DNA from: Candidatus Omnitrophota bacterium
Lineage (GTDB): Bacteria > Omnitrophota > Gorgyraeia > Zapsychrales > Zapsychraceae
Reading direction: 5' to 3'
Length of the DNA stretch: 52,011 nucleotides
Assembly: GCA_029261065.1 (NCBI GenBank)
Contig: JAJDCB010000024.1
Coordinates: 166,364 to 218,374 of the forward strand
Shown: in pieces, positions 15,947-23,787 of the stretch
How the letters are laid out: every line of letters begins with the position of its first letter
Position numbering within the stretch: position 1 is the first letter of the stretch
Made by a program: the position numbers and the translations under genes
The notes under the pieces: model-generated
Told to the model about the DNA's origin: nothing
The model's database searches: none
What the model saw: only the letters and a program-made list of their open reading frames with translations

Positions 15947-17308
15947 TTACTTGCCGTCGGTAGAAAGATATTTATGAAAATAGGCCTGCGTCAACTGATA
16001 CACAATGGGAGATAATGCCATTAAGGCAATTAGATTGGGAATAGCCATCAACCCATTTAAGGCATCACAAAAATTAATCACATCATTCATCGGCCATAAG
16101 GCTCCGATAAGGATAAAACCAACATAGACCCATCTATAAATCCCTACAAAATTACGACCAAACAAATAATCAACGGCACGATCCCCATAATAAGACCAAG
16201 CAATTAATGTAGAGAAAGCAAACAACACAATACCAACTGAAACAAGCCAACCAGATCCTTTTAAACCTCGTTCAAAAGCAAAACTTGTTAATTGGGCCTT
16301 GGTATCCATCAATTCATATGCCCCCGTACATATAATAACTAACGCTGTGATAGAACATACAATGATCGTATCAATAAAGGGACCTAGCATCGCAACTAGC
16401 CCCTCCCTTACAGGCTCAGCCGTTTTAGCTGCCCCATGAGCCATGGCAGCGGACCCTAATCCTGCTTCATTAGAAAATAAACCACGAGCCACACCAGAGC
16501 GAATAACACCGCCTAATAAGCCACCTGCAACTGCTTCAGGAGCATGAAAAGCATGATAAAAAATTAATTTAAATCCTGGCAAAATAAGATGATTGTTTTT
16601 AATTAAAATAAAACAACCCGCCATAATATAAAAGGCGCACATCACCGGAACTAAAAAAGAAGCGACAACGGCAATACGCTTAATACCACCCAAAATAACT
16701 AAACCCACACAGATAGCAATAACAAAGCCTATTGTTATTTTAAAAACAAAAGGAACAGCGATACCATTGCTATATATCAATGAGCCCATAGCTGACACCA
16801 TGCTATTAACTTGAAACATGTTGCCTATTCCAAAACTAGCCATGGCCGTAAAACTTGCAAAGATAATCGCCAACCATTTAAAATTTTTCCCCATACCCAA
16901 TTCAATAAAATGCATGGGACCAGCATGAGTCTCTCCATGTTCATCGATACGTCTAAAATGAACCGCTAGCGTACAACTCGCAAATTTGGTAGCCATACCA
17001 ACAAGCGCTGTAATCCACATCCAAAAAACAGCCCCAGGACCACCCGCTAAAATGGCGGCGGCAACACCAACAATATTACCTGTTCCAATCGTTGCAGAAA
17101 GAGCGGTACTTAATGCACGAAAATGCGAGATCTCACCGGGATCTTTCTTATCATCATACTTACCCGTAACGACCTGCCAAGCATGCAGGAATCCACGCCC
17201 TTGTATAAACAGTAAACGTAGTGATAAAAACAAACCCGTCCCAACCAACAACACCATCAAAGGAACACCCCAAACCCAAGTACTAAAATTTTTCAATAAC
17301 AGACTCAT
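15947..17308 (-). CDS. Sodium:alanine symporter, AGCS family
   Basis: 453 residues, typical length, with about ten to eleven membrane helices. Signatures of the AGCS family: ALSATIGTGNIVGVAAAI, GGPGAVFWMWITALVGMATK, VARGLFSNEAGLGSAAMAHG and FAFSTLIAWSYYGDRAVDYL. Imports alanine or glycine with sodium. No neighbouring catabolic genes to narrow the substrate. Confidence 0.95.
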   Translation of the reverse strand: MSLLLKNFSTWVWGVPLMVLLVGTGLFLSLRLLFIQGRGFLHAWQVVTGKYDDKKDPGEISHFRALSTALSATIGTGNIVGVAAAILAGGPGAVFWMWITALVGMATKFASCTLAVHFRRIDEHGETHAGPMHFIELGMGKNFKWLAIIFASFTAMASFGIGNMFQVNSMVSAMGSLIYSNGIAVPFVFKITIGFVIAICVGLVILGGIKRIAVVASFLVPVMCAFYIMAGCFILIKNNHLILPGFKLIFYHAFHAPEAVAGGLLGGVIRSGVARGLFSNEAGLGSAAMAHGAAKTAEPVREGLVAMLGPFIDTIIVCSITALVIICTGAYELMDTKAQLTSFAFERGLKGSGWLVSVGIVLFAFSTLIAWSYYGDRAVDYLFGRNFVGIYRWVYVGFILIGALWPMNDVINFCDALNGLMAIPNLIALMALSPIVYQLTQAYFHKYLSTDGK

Positions 17309-17350
17309 TTAAGAATATCCTTATGAAATCAAAATTGGAACGCTACAATT

Positions 17351-17725
17351 TTATGATTTGGCTAAAAAAGCTCCCAAAGAAACAGCCAATAAACAAACTG
17401 AAACTTGTAGGACGACGTTAAAAATAGCAGCAGCTATCTTTCCATCAGAATATAAAATCAAATTATCATAACTAAATGAAGAAAATGTGGTGAAACCACC
17501 GAGAAGGCCAACGATCAAAAAAAGATGTAATTCTTGATTAGCACCACCCTTGGCTTTCACCCAAGAGCTAATCAAACCGATAAGAAAACATCCAAGAAAG
17601 TTGACAAAAAATGTAGCGCATGGAAACCAATGTTGGTTGGTTATACGTAAAATACCGATACCAGAAAGGTAACGAAGTGAAGCCCCTATAAAACCTCCAG
17701 AACCAACGATCAAAACTTTAATCAT
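17351..17725 (-). CDS. crcB: Fluoride exporter CrcB/Fluc
   Basis: 124 residues, four membrane segments, family length. GSGGFIGASLRYLSG at the N-terminus, FVNFLGCFLIGLI with the conserved Asn, and GLLGGFTTFSSFSYD, the central phenylalanine-rich pore motif. Forms a dimeric fluoride channel. Its ATG overlaps the stop of the upstream radical SAM gene by 4 bases, so the pair is translationally coupled; I saw no fluoride riboswitch in front of that pair. Confidence 0.95.
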   Translation of the reverse strand: MIKVLIVGSGGFIGASLRYLSGIGILRITNQHWFPCATFFVNFLGCFLIGLISSWVKAKGGANQELHLFLIVGLLGGFTTFSSFSYDNLILYSDGKIAAAIFNVVLQVSVCLLAVSLGAFLAKS

Positions 17726-19068
17726 AAGCTTTCATTACTTCTAAATTGTTTAAGAGGTGACGATTGAGATTCCGAACATGTCGATTTATCTTCCATACAT
17801 AAATACATCGCTAATTGAGGAGCATAATCTTTAATCCATGCCTTAATTTTGGAATACATCTCTAAACGTAGATTCTGATCATAACGAAGCTTCTCATCGT
17901 AACTCACATAAAATTCCTCATCTAACATCGATGAATCAGGAAAACGATTCTCAATAATATGTTTAAGCCGTGGTGTCATCCTTAAAGCGCCCAAACTCAT
18001 CCATTTGATACTTTCCTTTGGAACACTTTGAAAAATTTGATCGATCAGCCCTTTGTACTCTTCTTCCCAATCCTTAAAATAAATGATCGGATCAAAATGA
18101 AAGGCCACTTTATATCCTGCTTGAGCACATTTCTTTGCCGCCTCAATCCGCTTATCCAAACTTGCCGTCAGATGTTCCACACTATCAATAATCACCTGCG
18201 GATTCATAGACCAAGAAATAATAATATTACCCGCAGATCTCGCGTTAAGTAATAAATTCACATTATCACTTTTTGTTTTAAATTCAAACTGACTTTTTGG
18301 AAATTTTCGGAAAAACTCTACAATACGTGGCGAAAACTCCGTGATGTGATCAAACACAAGAGAATCGGTGAGCTCCCCAGAACCGATACGAATATCTTGT
18401 TTGTATTTTAAAAATTGATCGAAGAAATCTTCAATATTAGCTGGAATGATAATCCCTGGAGAGTTGATGTAATCTTGGAGATAACAATATCGACATTCAA
18501 AGGCGCATCCACTTCCTAAGTTAATCACATGATACCCGCAAAAAACACTTTTATTTGAACAAGGGCACTGCTTAAAAAAATCATAATTTTCTTTCATCAA
18601 AAACAAACTATTCATCCGCTCATTATAATCTTTAATCCCAAATTTGATTTTGCCTACATGTTTTTTATAACTCTCTATATATTGAATCTTGGCATCGGGA
18701 CAACGTTGAGAAATATTTTGAGCAAGCAATGTATCTTTGATTGCCTCTTCGATATAAACATTCTTAAAATCTATCGTTTTTTTGTTTAATTCAACGCGAT
18801 AATCCGGATTGATATCTAACTTGGTCAACGCAAAACGTTTATTGTCCTTTTCTTTGGTTAATTGTGGAAATCGACGTCTCATTAGATATTTTTTTAAATG
18901 ATCAAACTCTAATGATTGACCTTGATAATCTTTTAAGACATCATCAACCTGACATTGCTCTCGCTTGGCAATTTCATAAATCAAACGAGACAATTCCTGC
19001 TTTCGCGTGACACCAAACTGCGAAAAGTTTTGATCAATATAGGTTTTTACTTTACTTGTACTAATCAT
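17722..19068 (-). CDS. Spore photoproduct lyase-like radical SAM protein
   Basis: 448 residues. Radical SAM cluster cysteines C188, C192, C195 in GSGCAFECRYCYLQDY. Further family segments: IRIGSGELTDSLVFDH, FEFKTKSDNVNLLL, IISWSMNPQVIID, YKVAFHFDPIIYF and KWMSLGALRMTP. SplB directly reverses the thymine dimer of spores; close relatives are found in many non-spore-formers with unproven substrates. The roughly 160 residues before the SAM domain make it longer than the Bacillus enzyme (about 340). It overlaps the aldo/keto reductase and crcB genes by 4 bases each. Confidence 0.88.
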   Translation of the reverse strand: MISTSKVKTYIDQNFSQFGVTRKQELSRLIYEIAKREQCQVDDVLKDYQGQSLEFDHLKKYLMRRRFPQLTKEKDNKRFALTKLDINPDYRVELNKKTIDFKNVYIEEAIKDTLLAQNISQRCPDAKIQYIESYKKHVGKIKFGIKDYNERMNSLFLMKENYDFFKQCPCSNKSVFCGYHVINLGSGCAFECRYCYLQDYINSPGIIIPANIEDFFDQFLKYKQDIRIGSGELTDSLVFDHITEFSPRIVEFFRKFPKSQFEFKTKSDNVNLLLNARSAGNIIISWSMNPQVIIDSVEHLTASLDKRIEAAKKCAQAGYKVAFHFDPIIYFKDWEEEYKGLIDQIFQSVPKESIKWMSLGALRMTPRLKHIIENRFPDSSMLDEEFYVSYDEKLRYDQNLRLEMYSKIKAWIKDYAPQLAMYLCMEDKSTCSESQSSPLKQFRSNESL

Positions 19069-19991
19069 GTTTGAAGCACCTGAGTATTATCTATCATGAG
19101 AAGCTCCTCTTTAGTTAATTCAAACTGCAGAGCTTCTATATTATCTTTTACCTGCTTAGCATTGCGCGCACCGACCAAAATACTGCCAACCTCTTGTTTT
19201 TGCCTAACCCAATTCATAGCCACATGGTGCGCTGGCTTTCCTAATGACTTTAATATCTTAACAATTTCTAAAGCTTTTTCAAATGACTTTCCACGATAAT
19301 GTTTGTAAAAAAACATCCGTACATCCGGATCCTTAAAAAAGGGTTGCTTCTCATATTTTCCGGTCAAAACCCCACCGGCTAAAACCCCATAAGCAATGAC
19401 TGAGATATTTCTATCAGAGCAACCAGGCAATATTTCTTCTTCAAGGCCTCGTTCTAATAGTGAAAGCTGCGATTGAAGCGAGATAACCTCACCAAACTGA
19501 GAAGCCTCATCAATCTGAGACAGATCAAAATTAGACAGCCCTATATAACGAATTTTTCCTTGATTTTTCAACTGACTTAAAGCAGACATCGTCTCCTCTA
19601 AAGGCGTACTTTCATCCGGCCAATGACATTGATACAAATCGATACATTCAATATTTAAATTTTTCAAAGACTGCTCAAGCTCTTCTACAATGCGTTCTTT
19701 CTTTAAATTATGAGATATCCCATCGGCATCATTTTTTAAACCGCATTTGGTTGCAATGATAAGCTTATCTCGCCTCCCTTTAATAGCCTCACCTACAATT
19801 TGTTCAGAAAGGCCGTTACCATACAAAGGGGCGGTATCAATAAAATTTATACCGGAATCGATGGCACAATGAACAGCTTCAATGCAACCTTCTCTTTGAG
19901 CCCCTTGCCAAAATTTCCCAGCGAAAACCCAAGTTCCAAGTCCCATTTGTGACACCGTCAAATCAGATTGACCTAATTGGTTATATTTCAT
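19065..19991 (-). CDS. Aldo/keto reductase
   Basis: 308 residues, family length. NADPH-dependent TIM-barrel oxidoreductase: MGLGTWVFAGKFWQ, catalytic Asp and Tyr in NFIDTAPLYGNGLSE, Lys in IIATKCGL, His in YQCHWPDESTPL, and the cofactor segment ILVGARNAKQVKDNI. Substrate unknown. First gene of a coupled set with the SPL-like gene and crcB; divergent from the plus-strand nucleosidase-like gene. Confidence 0.95.
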   Translation of the reverse strand: MKYNQLGQSDLTVSQMGLGTWVFAGKFWQGAQREGCIEAVHCAIDSGINFIDTAPLYGNGLSEQIVGEAIKGRRDKLIIATKCGLKNDADGISHNLKKERIVEELEQSLKNLNIECIDLYQCHWPDESTPLEETMSALSQLKNQGKIRYIGLSNFDLSQIDEASQFGEVISLQSQLSLLERGLEEEILPGCSDRNISVIAYGVLAGGVLTGKYEKQPFFKDPDVRMFFYKHYRGKSFEKALEIVKILKSLGKPAHHVAMNWVRQKQEVGSILVGARNAKQVKDNIEALQFELTKEELLMIDNTQVLQT

Positions 19992-20036
19992 CCCGATTCC
20001 CTTAACTGCAAAACTGATAGTATCTTAATTTATTCT

Positions 20037-20045
20037 TGGTATAAT
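20037..20045 (+). promoter_or_regulatory. Extended -10 promoter for the plus-strand gene
   Basis: TGGTATAAT: a perfect TATAAT preceded by the TG of an extended -10, 31 bases before the chosen ATG. No good -35 box, which extended -10 promoters can do without. Confidence 0.6.
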
Positions 20046-20075
20046 ACATTTTTCATACTAAAGGATATAATACTT

Positions 20076-20783
20076 ATGTCAAATTTTAAATCACTCTTTG
20101 GTCTTGCCCCAGAAGAGGTTAAAACAAATGTATTGGTAACCCCATTTCTGTCAAAGGGGTGGAAAACTACCTTTAAACTCGATAAAATTTGCAAAGGAAA
20201 ACCCTATACTACAGCCCAACATAGCAACTTTACATTCATTCATTCTGGAATTGGAGCAACCTTTGTGGGTGATGCCATTCTCCACCTAAAAGAAACCCCT
20301 TGTCAAAATATCTTCTTTTTAGGCGCCTGTGGTATTCTGCCAACCATTAAAAATCTCAATATAGCTGATTTAGTTTTAGTAAAGGAGACTCTAGCCATTG
20401 AAAGTTTTTCTCAAGTTTTAGAATCAAACTTTCAGGATATTAAAACTTATCAATCAGATGAATCCCTAAATAATAACTTTTTAAAAAATCATAACCCCAT
20501 TGTAACCCCCGTAACAAACGCCTCATTTGGATCACTGCTTTTGGAGGAAGACAATCTTCCGTTATTTGAAAAACATAACATTCAAACTGTTGATATGGAA
20601 TGTAGTGCTTTTTTAAGCGCTAGTCAAAAAATAAAAAGGAGAGCCTTAGCCCTCCTTTTTATTACCGATATTATTATCAATAAACCCTTTCATAGAACAA
20701 TGACATCATCCGAGCAAACATTGATCAATAATTCCATGAAAAAAGCAATTGATTACCTCATTCAATTTACAGAAAACAATTAA
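20076..20783 (+). CDS. Nucleoside phosphorylase/MTAN-superfamily protein
   Basis: The only plus-strand gene. 235 residues from the ATG at 20076, which has AAAGGA upstream and follows an extended -10 box; a longer frame from 19977 would run through the promoter and into the divergent gene. Superfamily features: SGIGATFVGDAILHL, FFLGACGIL, and VDMECSAFLSASQK, which matches the substrate-binding Met-Glu region of purine nucleoside phosphorylases and methylthioadenosine/futalosine nucleosidases. Catalytic Asp is seen in FITDII. Exact nucleoside unknown. The coding sequence contains a terminator-like hairpin. Confidence 0.85.
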   Translation: MSNFKSLFGLAPEEVKTNVLVTPFLSKGWKTTFKLDKICKGKPYTTAQHSNFTFIHSGIGATFVGDAILHLKETPCQNIFFLGACGILPTIKNLNIADLVLVKETLAIESFSQVLESNFQDIKTYQSDESLNNNFLKNHNPIVTPVTNASFGSLLLEEDNLPLFEKHNIQTVDMECSAFLSASQKIKRRALALLFITDIIINKPFHRTMTSSEQTLINNSMKKAIDYLIQFTENN

Positions 20784-20815
20784 TACAATCTAAAAAATTA
20801 TTCTAAAACAATCTC

Positions 20816-21157
20816 TTAGATAGCATCAGACCCTTTTTCTCCTGTACGAATGCGAATACATTCATCCAAAGATGAGATAAAGATCTTTCCATCACCTAAT
20901 TTTCCATCTTCATGCCGAGCATTTTTGATGATGATATCACATATCACATCGACAAATTCATCATTACAAGCTATTTCGATCCTAACCTTTGGACTTAAAT
21001 CGATACCGACCTCTTGACCACGGTAAAGATCTCCTTCAACTTTTCGTCCATGTCCGGTGACACGTCCTGCAGTGATACGTGTAATATCCTTTTTTATTAG
21101 CGCTTCACTTACAGCATCTAATTTATCTGGCTGAATAACAGCTGTAATAAGTTTCAT
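20816..21157 (-). CDS. glnK: Nitrogen regulatory PII protein (GlnK/GlnB)
   Basis: 113 residues. PII signatures: KLITAVIQPDKLDAVSEAL, T-loop GDLYRGQEVGI, B-loop GKLGDGKIFIS, C-terminal IRIRTGEKG. PII senses ATP/ADP and 2-oxoglutarate and plugs the ammonium channel. It follows amt in the same transcript, so GlnK is the natural name. The tyrosine that is uridylylated in Escherichia coli (Y51) is Val here (V50), while the first T-loop Tyr (Y45) is kept; regulation by uridylylation is therefore unlikely. GGAAGGATGG precedes the ATG. Confidence 0.95.
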   Translation of the reverse strand: MKLITAVIQPDKLDAVSEALIKKDITRITAGRVTGHGRKVEGDLYRGQEVGIDLSPKVRIEIACNDEFVDVICDIIIKNARHEDGKLGDGKIFISSLDECIRIRTGEKGSDAI

Positions 21158-21200
21158 AATGATCCATCCTTCCTCAATATATAATAATTATGGGATACCC

Positions 21201-22532
21201 TTAATTTAAGTTTAAAAGACCATAACCATGTTCCCCATGGCAACTTTGATCAAGACCAGTCATTTCTTCTTTGTCACTTATTCTAAAACCTATGGTCTTA
21301 TCAATAATAATAATTATGACCCACGTAAGAACACTAGCATAAGCAATTGTAATTCCAACAGCTGATACTTGCACAAGAAGTTGTTGAAAAACAGTCCAGG
21401 TGCCGCTCGTTGTGGCTGCTGCCGCATCAACCATCCAACTCTCACGAATCCAGAAAGTCAACAAAATGGCACCAGCTATACCGGATACACCATGAATACC
21501 AAAAACATCTAACGTATCATCATAACCTAATTTGGATTTAATCTGTATCGCCGAATAACTAACAAACGATGCCATCGCTCCAAGAAAAATAGCTCCTGGA
21601 ATTTTAACAACACCAGCAGCGGGCGTAATAGCAACTAAGCCAGCTAAGATCCCACTGGCCAACCCTAAACTTGTCACCTTTCCGTGCTTCACCCCTTCAA
21701 TGATCATCCACACTAACGCTCCTGTGGAGGCAGCCACTTGAGTTACAGCCAAAGCACGCGCGGCATCTAAACCACTACTCACAGAACTTCCAGCATTAAA
21801 ACCAAACCAACCGACCCATAACAATCCAGCACCTAACAACGTTAATACAAGATTATTCGGATGCATGGCGGTTTTTGGATAATCGCGTCGCGCCCCACAA
21901 TATAAGGCAATAACTAAAGCACTGATACCAGAAGAAATATGAACAACTGTTCCCCCTGCAAAATCAATGGCCCCATTGGCTCCCATATTAAATAAAAATC
22001 CATCTTCCGCCCAAACCCAATGACAAAGCGGACAGTAGACAAATAGTACCCATAACGTAATAAAGACACAATACGATTTAAATCGCACACGTTCGGCAAA
22101 GGCCCCTGCAATAAGAGCTGGCGTTATAATGGCAAACTTTCCCTGAAACATAGCAAAAACATAATCTGGGATGCCGCCATCTGCGACCGCATCATCCAAA
22201 CCTTCTAAAAATAATAAATTAGGATCCCAGCCAATCCAACCTCCAAGAACGTTTGGCCCAAAGCACATTGAGTAACCACAAACAGCCCAAATAACCCCAA
22301 CAATGGCCATAGACGCATAACTATGCATCATTGTCCCTAAAACATTCTTAGTACGCACCAAGCCCCCATAAAATAAGGCTAATCCAGGAACCATCAATAA
22401 TACTAATGATGTTGATGTTAACATCCAAGCCGTTGCCCCTGAATCTGGGGTGCCTTCAGCTGCCAAGGCCATTCCCGGCCATAAAACGAGCCAAGAAAAA
22501 AACAACAACATTACATTTTTCCAATTTTTCAT
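21201..22532 (-). CDS. amt: Ammonium transporter
   Basis: 443 residues. Signal-peptide-like start ending GMALAAEG, then eleven membrane helices. Signatures: TSLVLLMVPGLALFYGG, the pore segment DFAGGTVVHISSGISALV with the conserved twin-His partner, WVGWFGFNAGSS, and DVFGIHGVSGIAGAIL. Takes up ammonium and works with the PII protein encoded 43 bases downstream. It is preceded by a consensus promoter and a 250-nt leader rich in secondary structure. Confidence 0.96.
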   Translation of the reverse strand: MKNWKNVMLLFFSWLVLWPGMALAAEGTPDSGATAWMLTSTSLVLLMVPGLALFYGGLVRTKNVLGTMMHSYASMAIVGVIWAVCGYSMCFGPNVLGGWIGWDPNLLFLEGLDDAVADGGIPDYVFAMFQGKFAIITPALIAGAFAERVRFKSYCVFITLWVLFVYCPLCHWVWAEDGFLFNMGANGAIDFAGGTVVHISSGISALVIALYCGARRDYPKTAMHPNNLVLTLLGAGLLWVGWFGFNAGSSVSSGLDAARALAVTQVAASTGALVWMIIEGVKHGKVTSLGLASGILAGLVAITPAAGVVKIPGAIFLGAMASFVSYSAIQIKSKLGYDDTLDVFGIHGVSGIAGAILLTFWIRESWMVDAAAATTSGTWTVFQQLLVQVSAVGITIAYASVLTWVIIIIIDKTIGFRISDKEEMTGLDQSCHGEHGYGLLNLN

Positions 22533-22544
22533 TTATCCTCCTTT

Positions 22545-22582
22545 CTGCTTCGCTCGAATGTTTTCTCGTTCGAGCTACGCAG
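22545..22582. repeat. Palindromic hairpin copy A in the amt leader
   Basis: 38-nt hairpin: CTGC - 3 nt - GCTCGAA - 10-nt loop - TTCGAGC - 3 nt - GCAG. It sits directly before the amt ribosome binding site. It aligns in inverted orientation to copy B at 22606-22643, with paired changes in the 7-bp stem. Confidence 0.85.
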
Positions 22583-22605
22583 CAATTAAGTTAAGTTTAA
22601 AGCTC

Positions 22606-22643
22606 CTGCGAAGCCCAAACGTAAAAACATTTGGGCGTAGCAG
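22606..22643. repeat. Palindromic hairpin copy B in the amt leader
   Basis: 38-nt hairpin: CTGC - 3 nt - GCCCAAA - 10-nt loop - TTTGGGC - 3 nt - GCAG, extended by AGCT on both sides. Same length, same loop size and same 3-nt internal loops as copy A, in inverted orientation, 23 nt away. The stem bases that differ from copy A differ on both sides. Confidence 0.85.
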
Positions 22644-22667
22644 AGCTAATTTTTTCTATGCCGTAAC

Positions 22668-22739
22668 GGTGGCAATAAAAAATCCTTCCCTATAATTACA
22701 GTTTTCTGCACTTATTGAGGAAGGACGTCATTGCCCACC
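22668..22739 (-). promoter_or_regulatory. Structured leader segment upstream of amt, riboswitch-like
   Basis: Nested pairing: GGT-GGCAAT (22668-22676) with ATTGCC-C-ACC (22730-22739), then TCCTTCC (22683-22689) with GGAAGGA (22719-22725), then TACAG with CTGCA around TTTT. It lies about 45 nt downstream of the predicted transcription start and well before the start codon. I compared it from memory with the glutamine-sensing glnA RNA and did not find that motif's conserved GGAAGUAGG, so the class is unknown. Confidence 0.5.
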
Positions 22740-22790
22740 AAATTTATATTGTAAGAACTTTCAGACACCAATGCCTAAAAAGTTAAAGAA

Positions 22791-22819
22791 AGTATAACTT
22801 TATCCCAATTTTTTGTCAA
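22791..22819 (-). promoter_or_regulatory. Sigma-70-type promoter of amt-glnK
   Basis: Minus strand TTGACA (22814-22819), 17-nt spacer, TATACT (22791-22796). Near-perfect consensus. It predicts a start near 22784 and hence a leader of about 250 nt. No sigma-54 motif (GG...GC) was seen. Confidence 0.8.
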
Positions 22820-22841
22820 CAAATTTTCTAAATCAAGGAAT

Positions 22842-23786
22842 TTATTTTCTTGATAAAACAGAAGTTTTAGATGAAGCATTAAGGGCTAAGGTCAAGAAAC
22901 AGCCCAAACCCATAATGGCAAGAGCTAATAGAAATTCGCCATTAAATTGCTGGGGCCAGTGATTGATTTGGCTTATCGGTGTGATTTTACCCTTGCTTGA
23001 AGTTACAAATTCGAGCGTCTCCTTCCATGGCCATATCTTATTTAGGGATCCTGCGACAACACCAATGAGAACCACAACCGTTAAATCGTGAAACTTGTGA
23101 AAAAGCCAACTTAAAATGCGAACAAAGGTCACAACTCCTAAAATTACTCCTGAGCCAAAAATCATTAAAGTCCCAAGCTCTCTTTCATGAATGGCATGTA
23201 AGACATATTCATATTTTCCTAAAAGAAGCAAAATGAATGACCCAGAGATACCGGGAAGAATCATCGCACTTATAGCAATCGCACCACTAAAAAAGATAAA
23301 CCACGGGGCTTCAGGTGTTTTTAAAGGAACCATGGCCACTAAATGAAATGTGAAATAAAACACGAGCGCCGCTATCACAATCAATAAAAGATTCCATCTC
23401 TTAACCAGACGTTTCATAACAAAAATAGTCGCAAAAATAAGACCAAAGAAAAAAGAATTAATAAAAATGGGCTTATTATTTAATAGCCAAATGATAACTT
23501 TTGAAAGACCAACAACAGCCAATCCAATTCCGCATAAAATGGATCCTAAATATTTCCAAGCCACGTTATCAAAGGCTTCCCCCCACTTTCCAGTTAAGAG
23601 ACGCTTTATAAATTTTTCATCAAATGATTTTATAGACTCAATAAAATCCTCATAAATACCAAGCAACAACGCGATTGTCCCACCAGAAATTCCCGGTATA
23701 ACATCGGCATTGCCCATGCAAAAACCCTTGGCCACAAGAAGACAATAATCGCTTAATTTTTTATTGGAGGTGATTGGATCCGACAT
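22842..23786 (-). CDS. DUF368 membrane protein
   Basis: 314 residues from ATG 23786, which follows the protease stop by one base; an in-frame codon at 23813 would overlap the protease gene by 26 bases. DUF368 signatures: GFCMGNADVIPGISGGTIALL and AISAMILPGISGSFILLLLGKYE, the two copies of the PGISG motif, with about eight membrane helices. Members relate to undecaprenyl-phosphate flippases of the PopT type; that role is established for some relatives only. It ends close to the amt promoter. Confidence 0.9.
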   Translation of the reverse strand: MSDPITSNKKLSDYCLLVAKGFCMGNADVIPGISGGTIALLLGIYEDFIESIKSFDEKFIKRLLTGKWGEAFDNVAWKYLGSILCGIGLAVVGLSKVIIWLLNNKPIFINSFFFGLIFATIFVMKRLVKRWNLLLIVIAALVFYFTFHLVAMVPLKTPEAPWFIFFSGAIAISAMILPGISGSFILLLLGKYEYVLHAIHERELGTLMIFGSGVILGVVTFVRILSWLFHKFHDLTVVVLIGVVAGSLNKIWPWKETLEFVTSSKGKITPISQINHWPQQFNGEFLLALAIMGLGCFLTLALNASSKTSVLSRK

Positions 23787-23787
23787 C

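Noticed and set aside
22668-22739. glnA-type glutamine riboswitch upstream of amt
   Set aside because: The conserved core sequence of that motif as I remember it is missing, so the leader is reported as unclassified.
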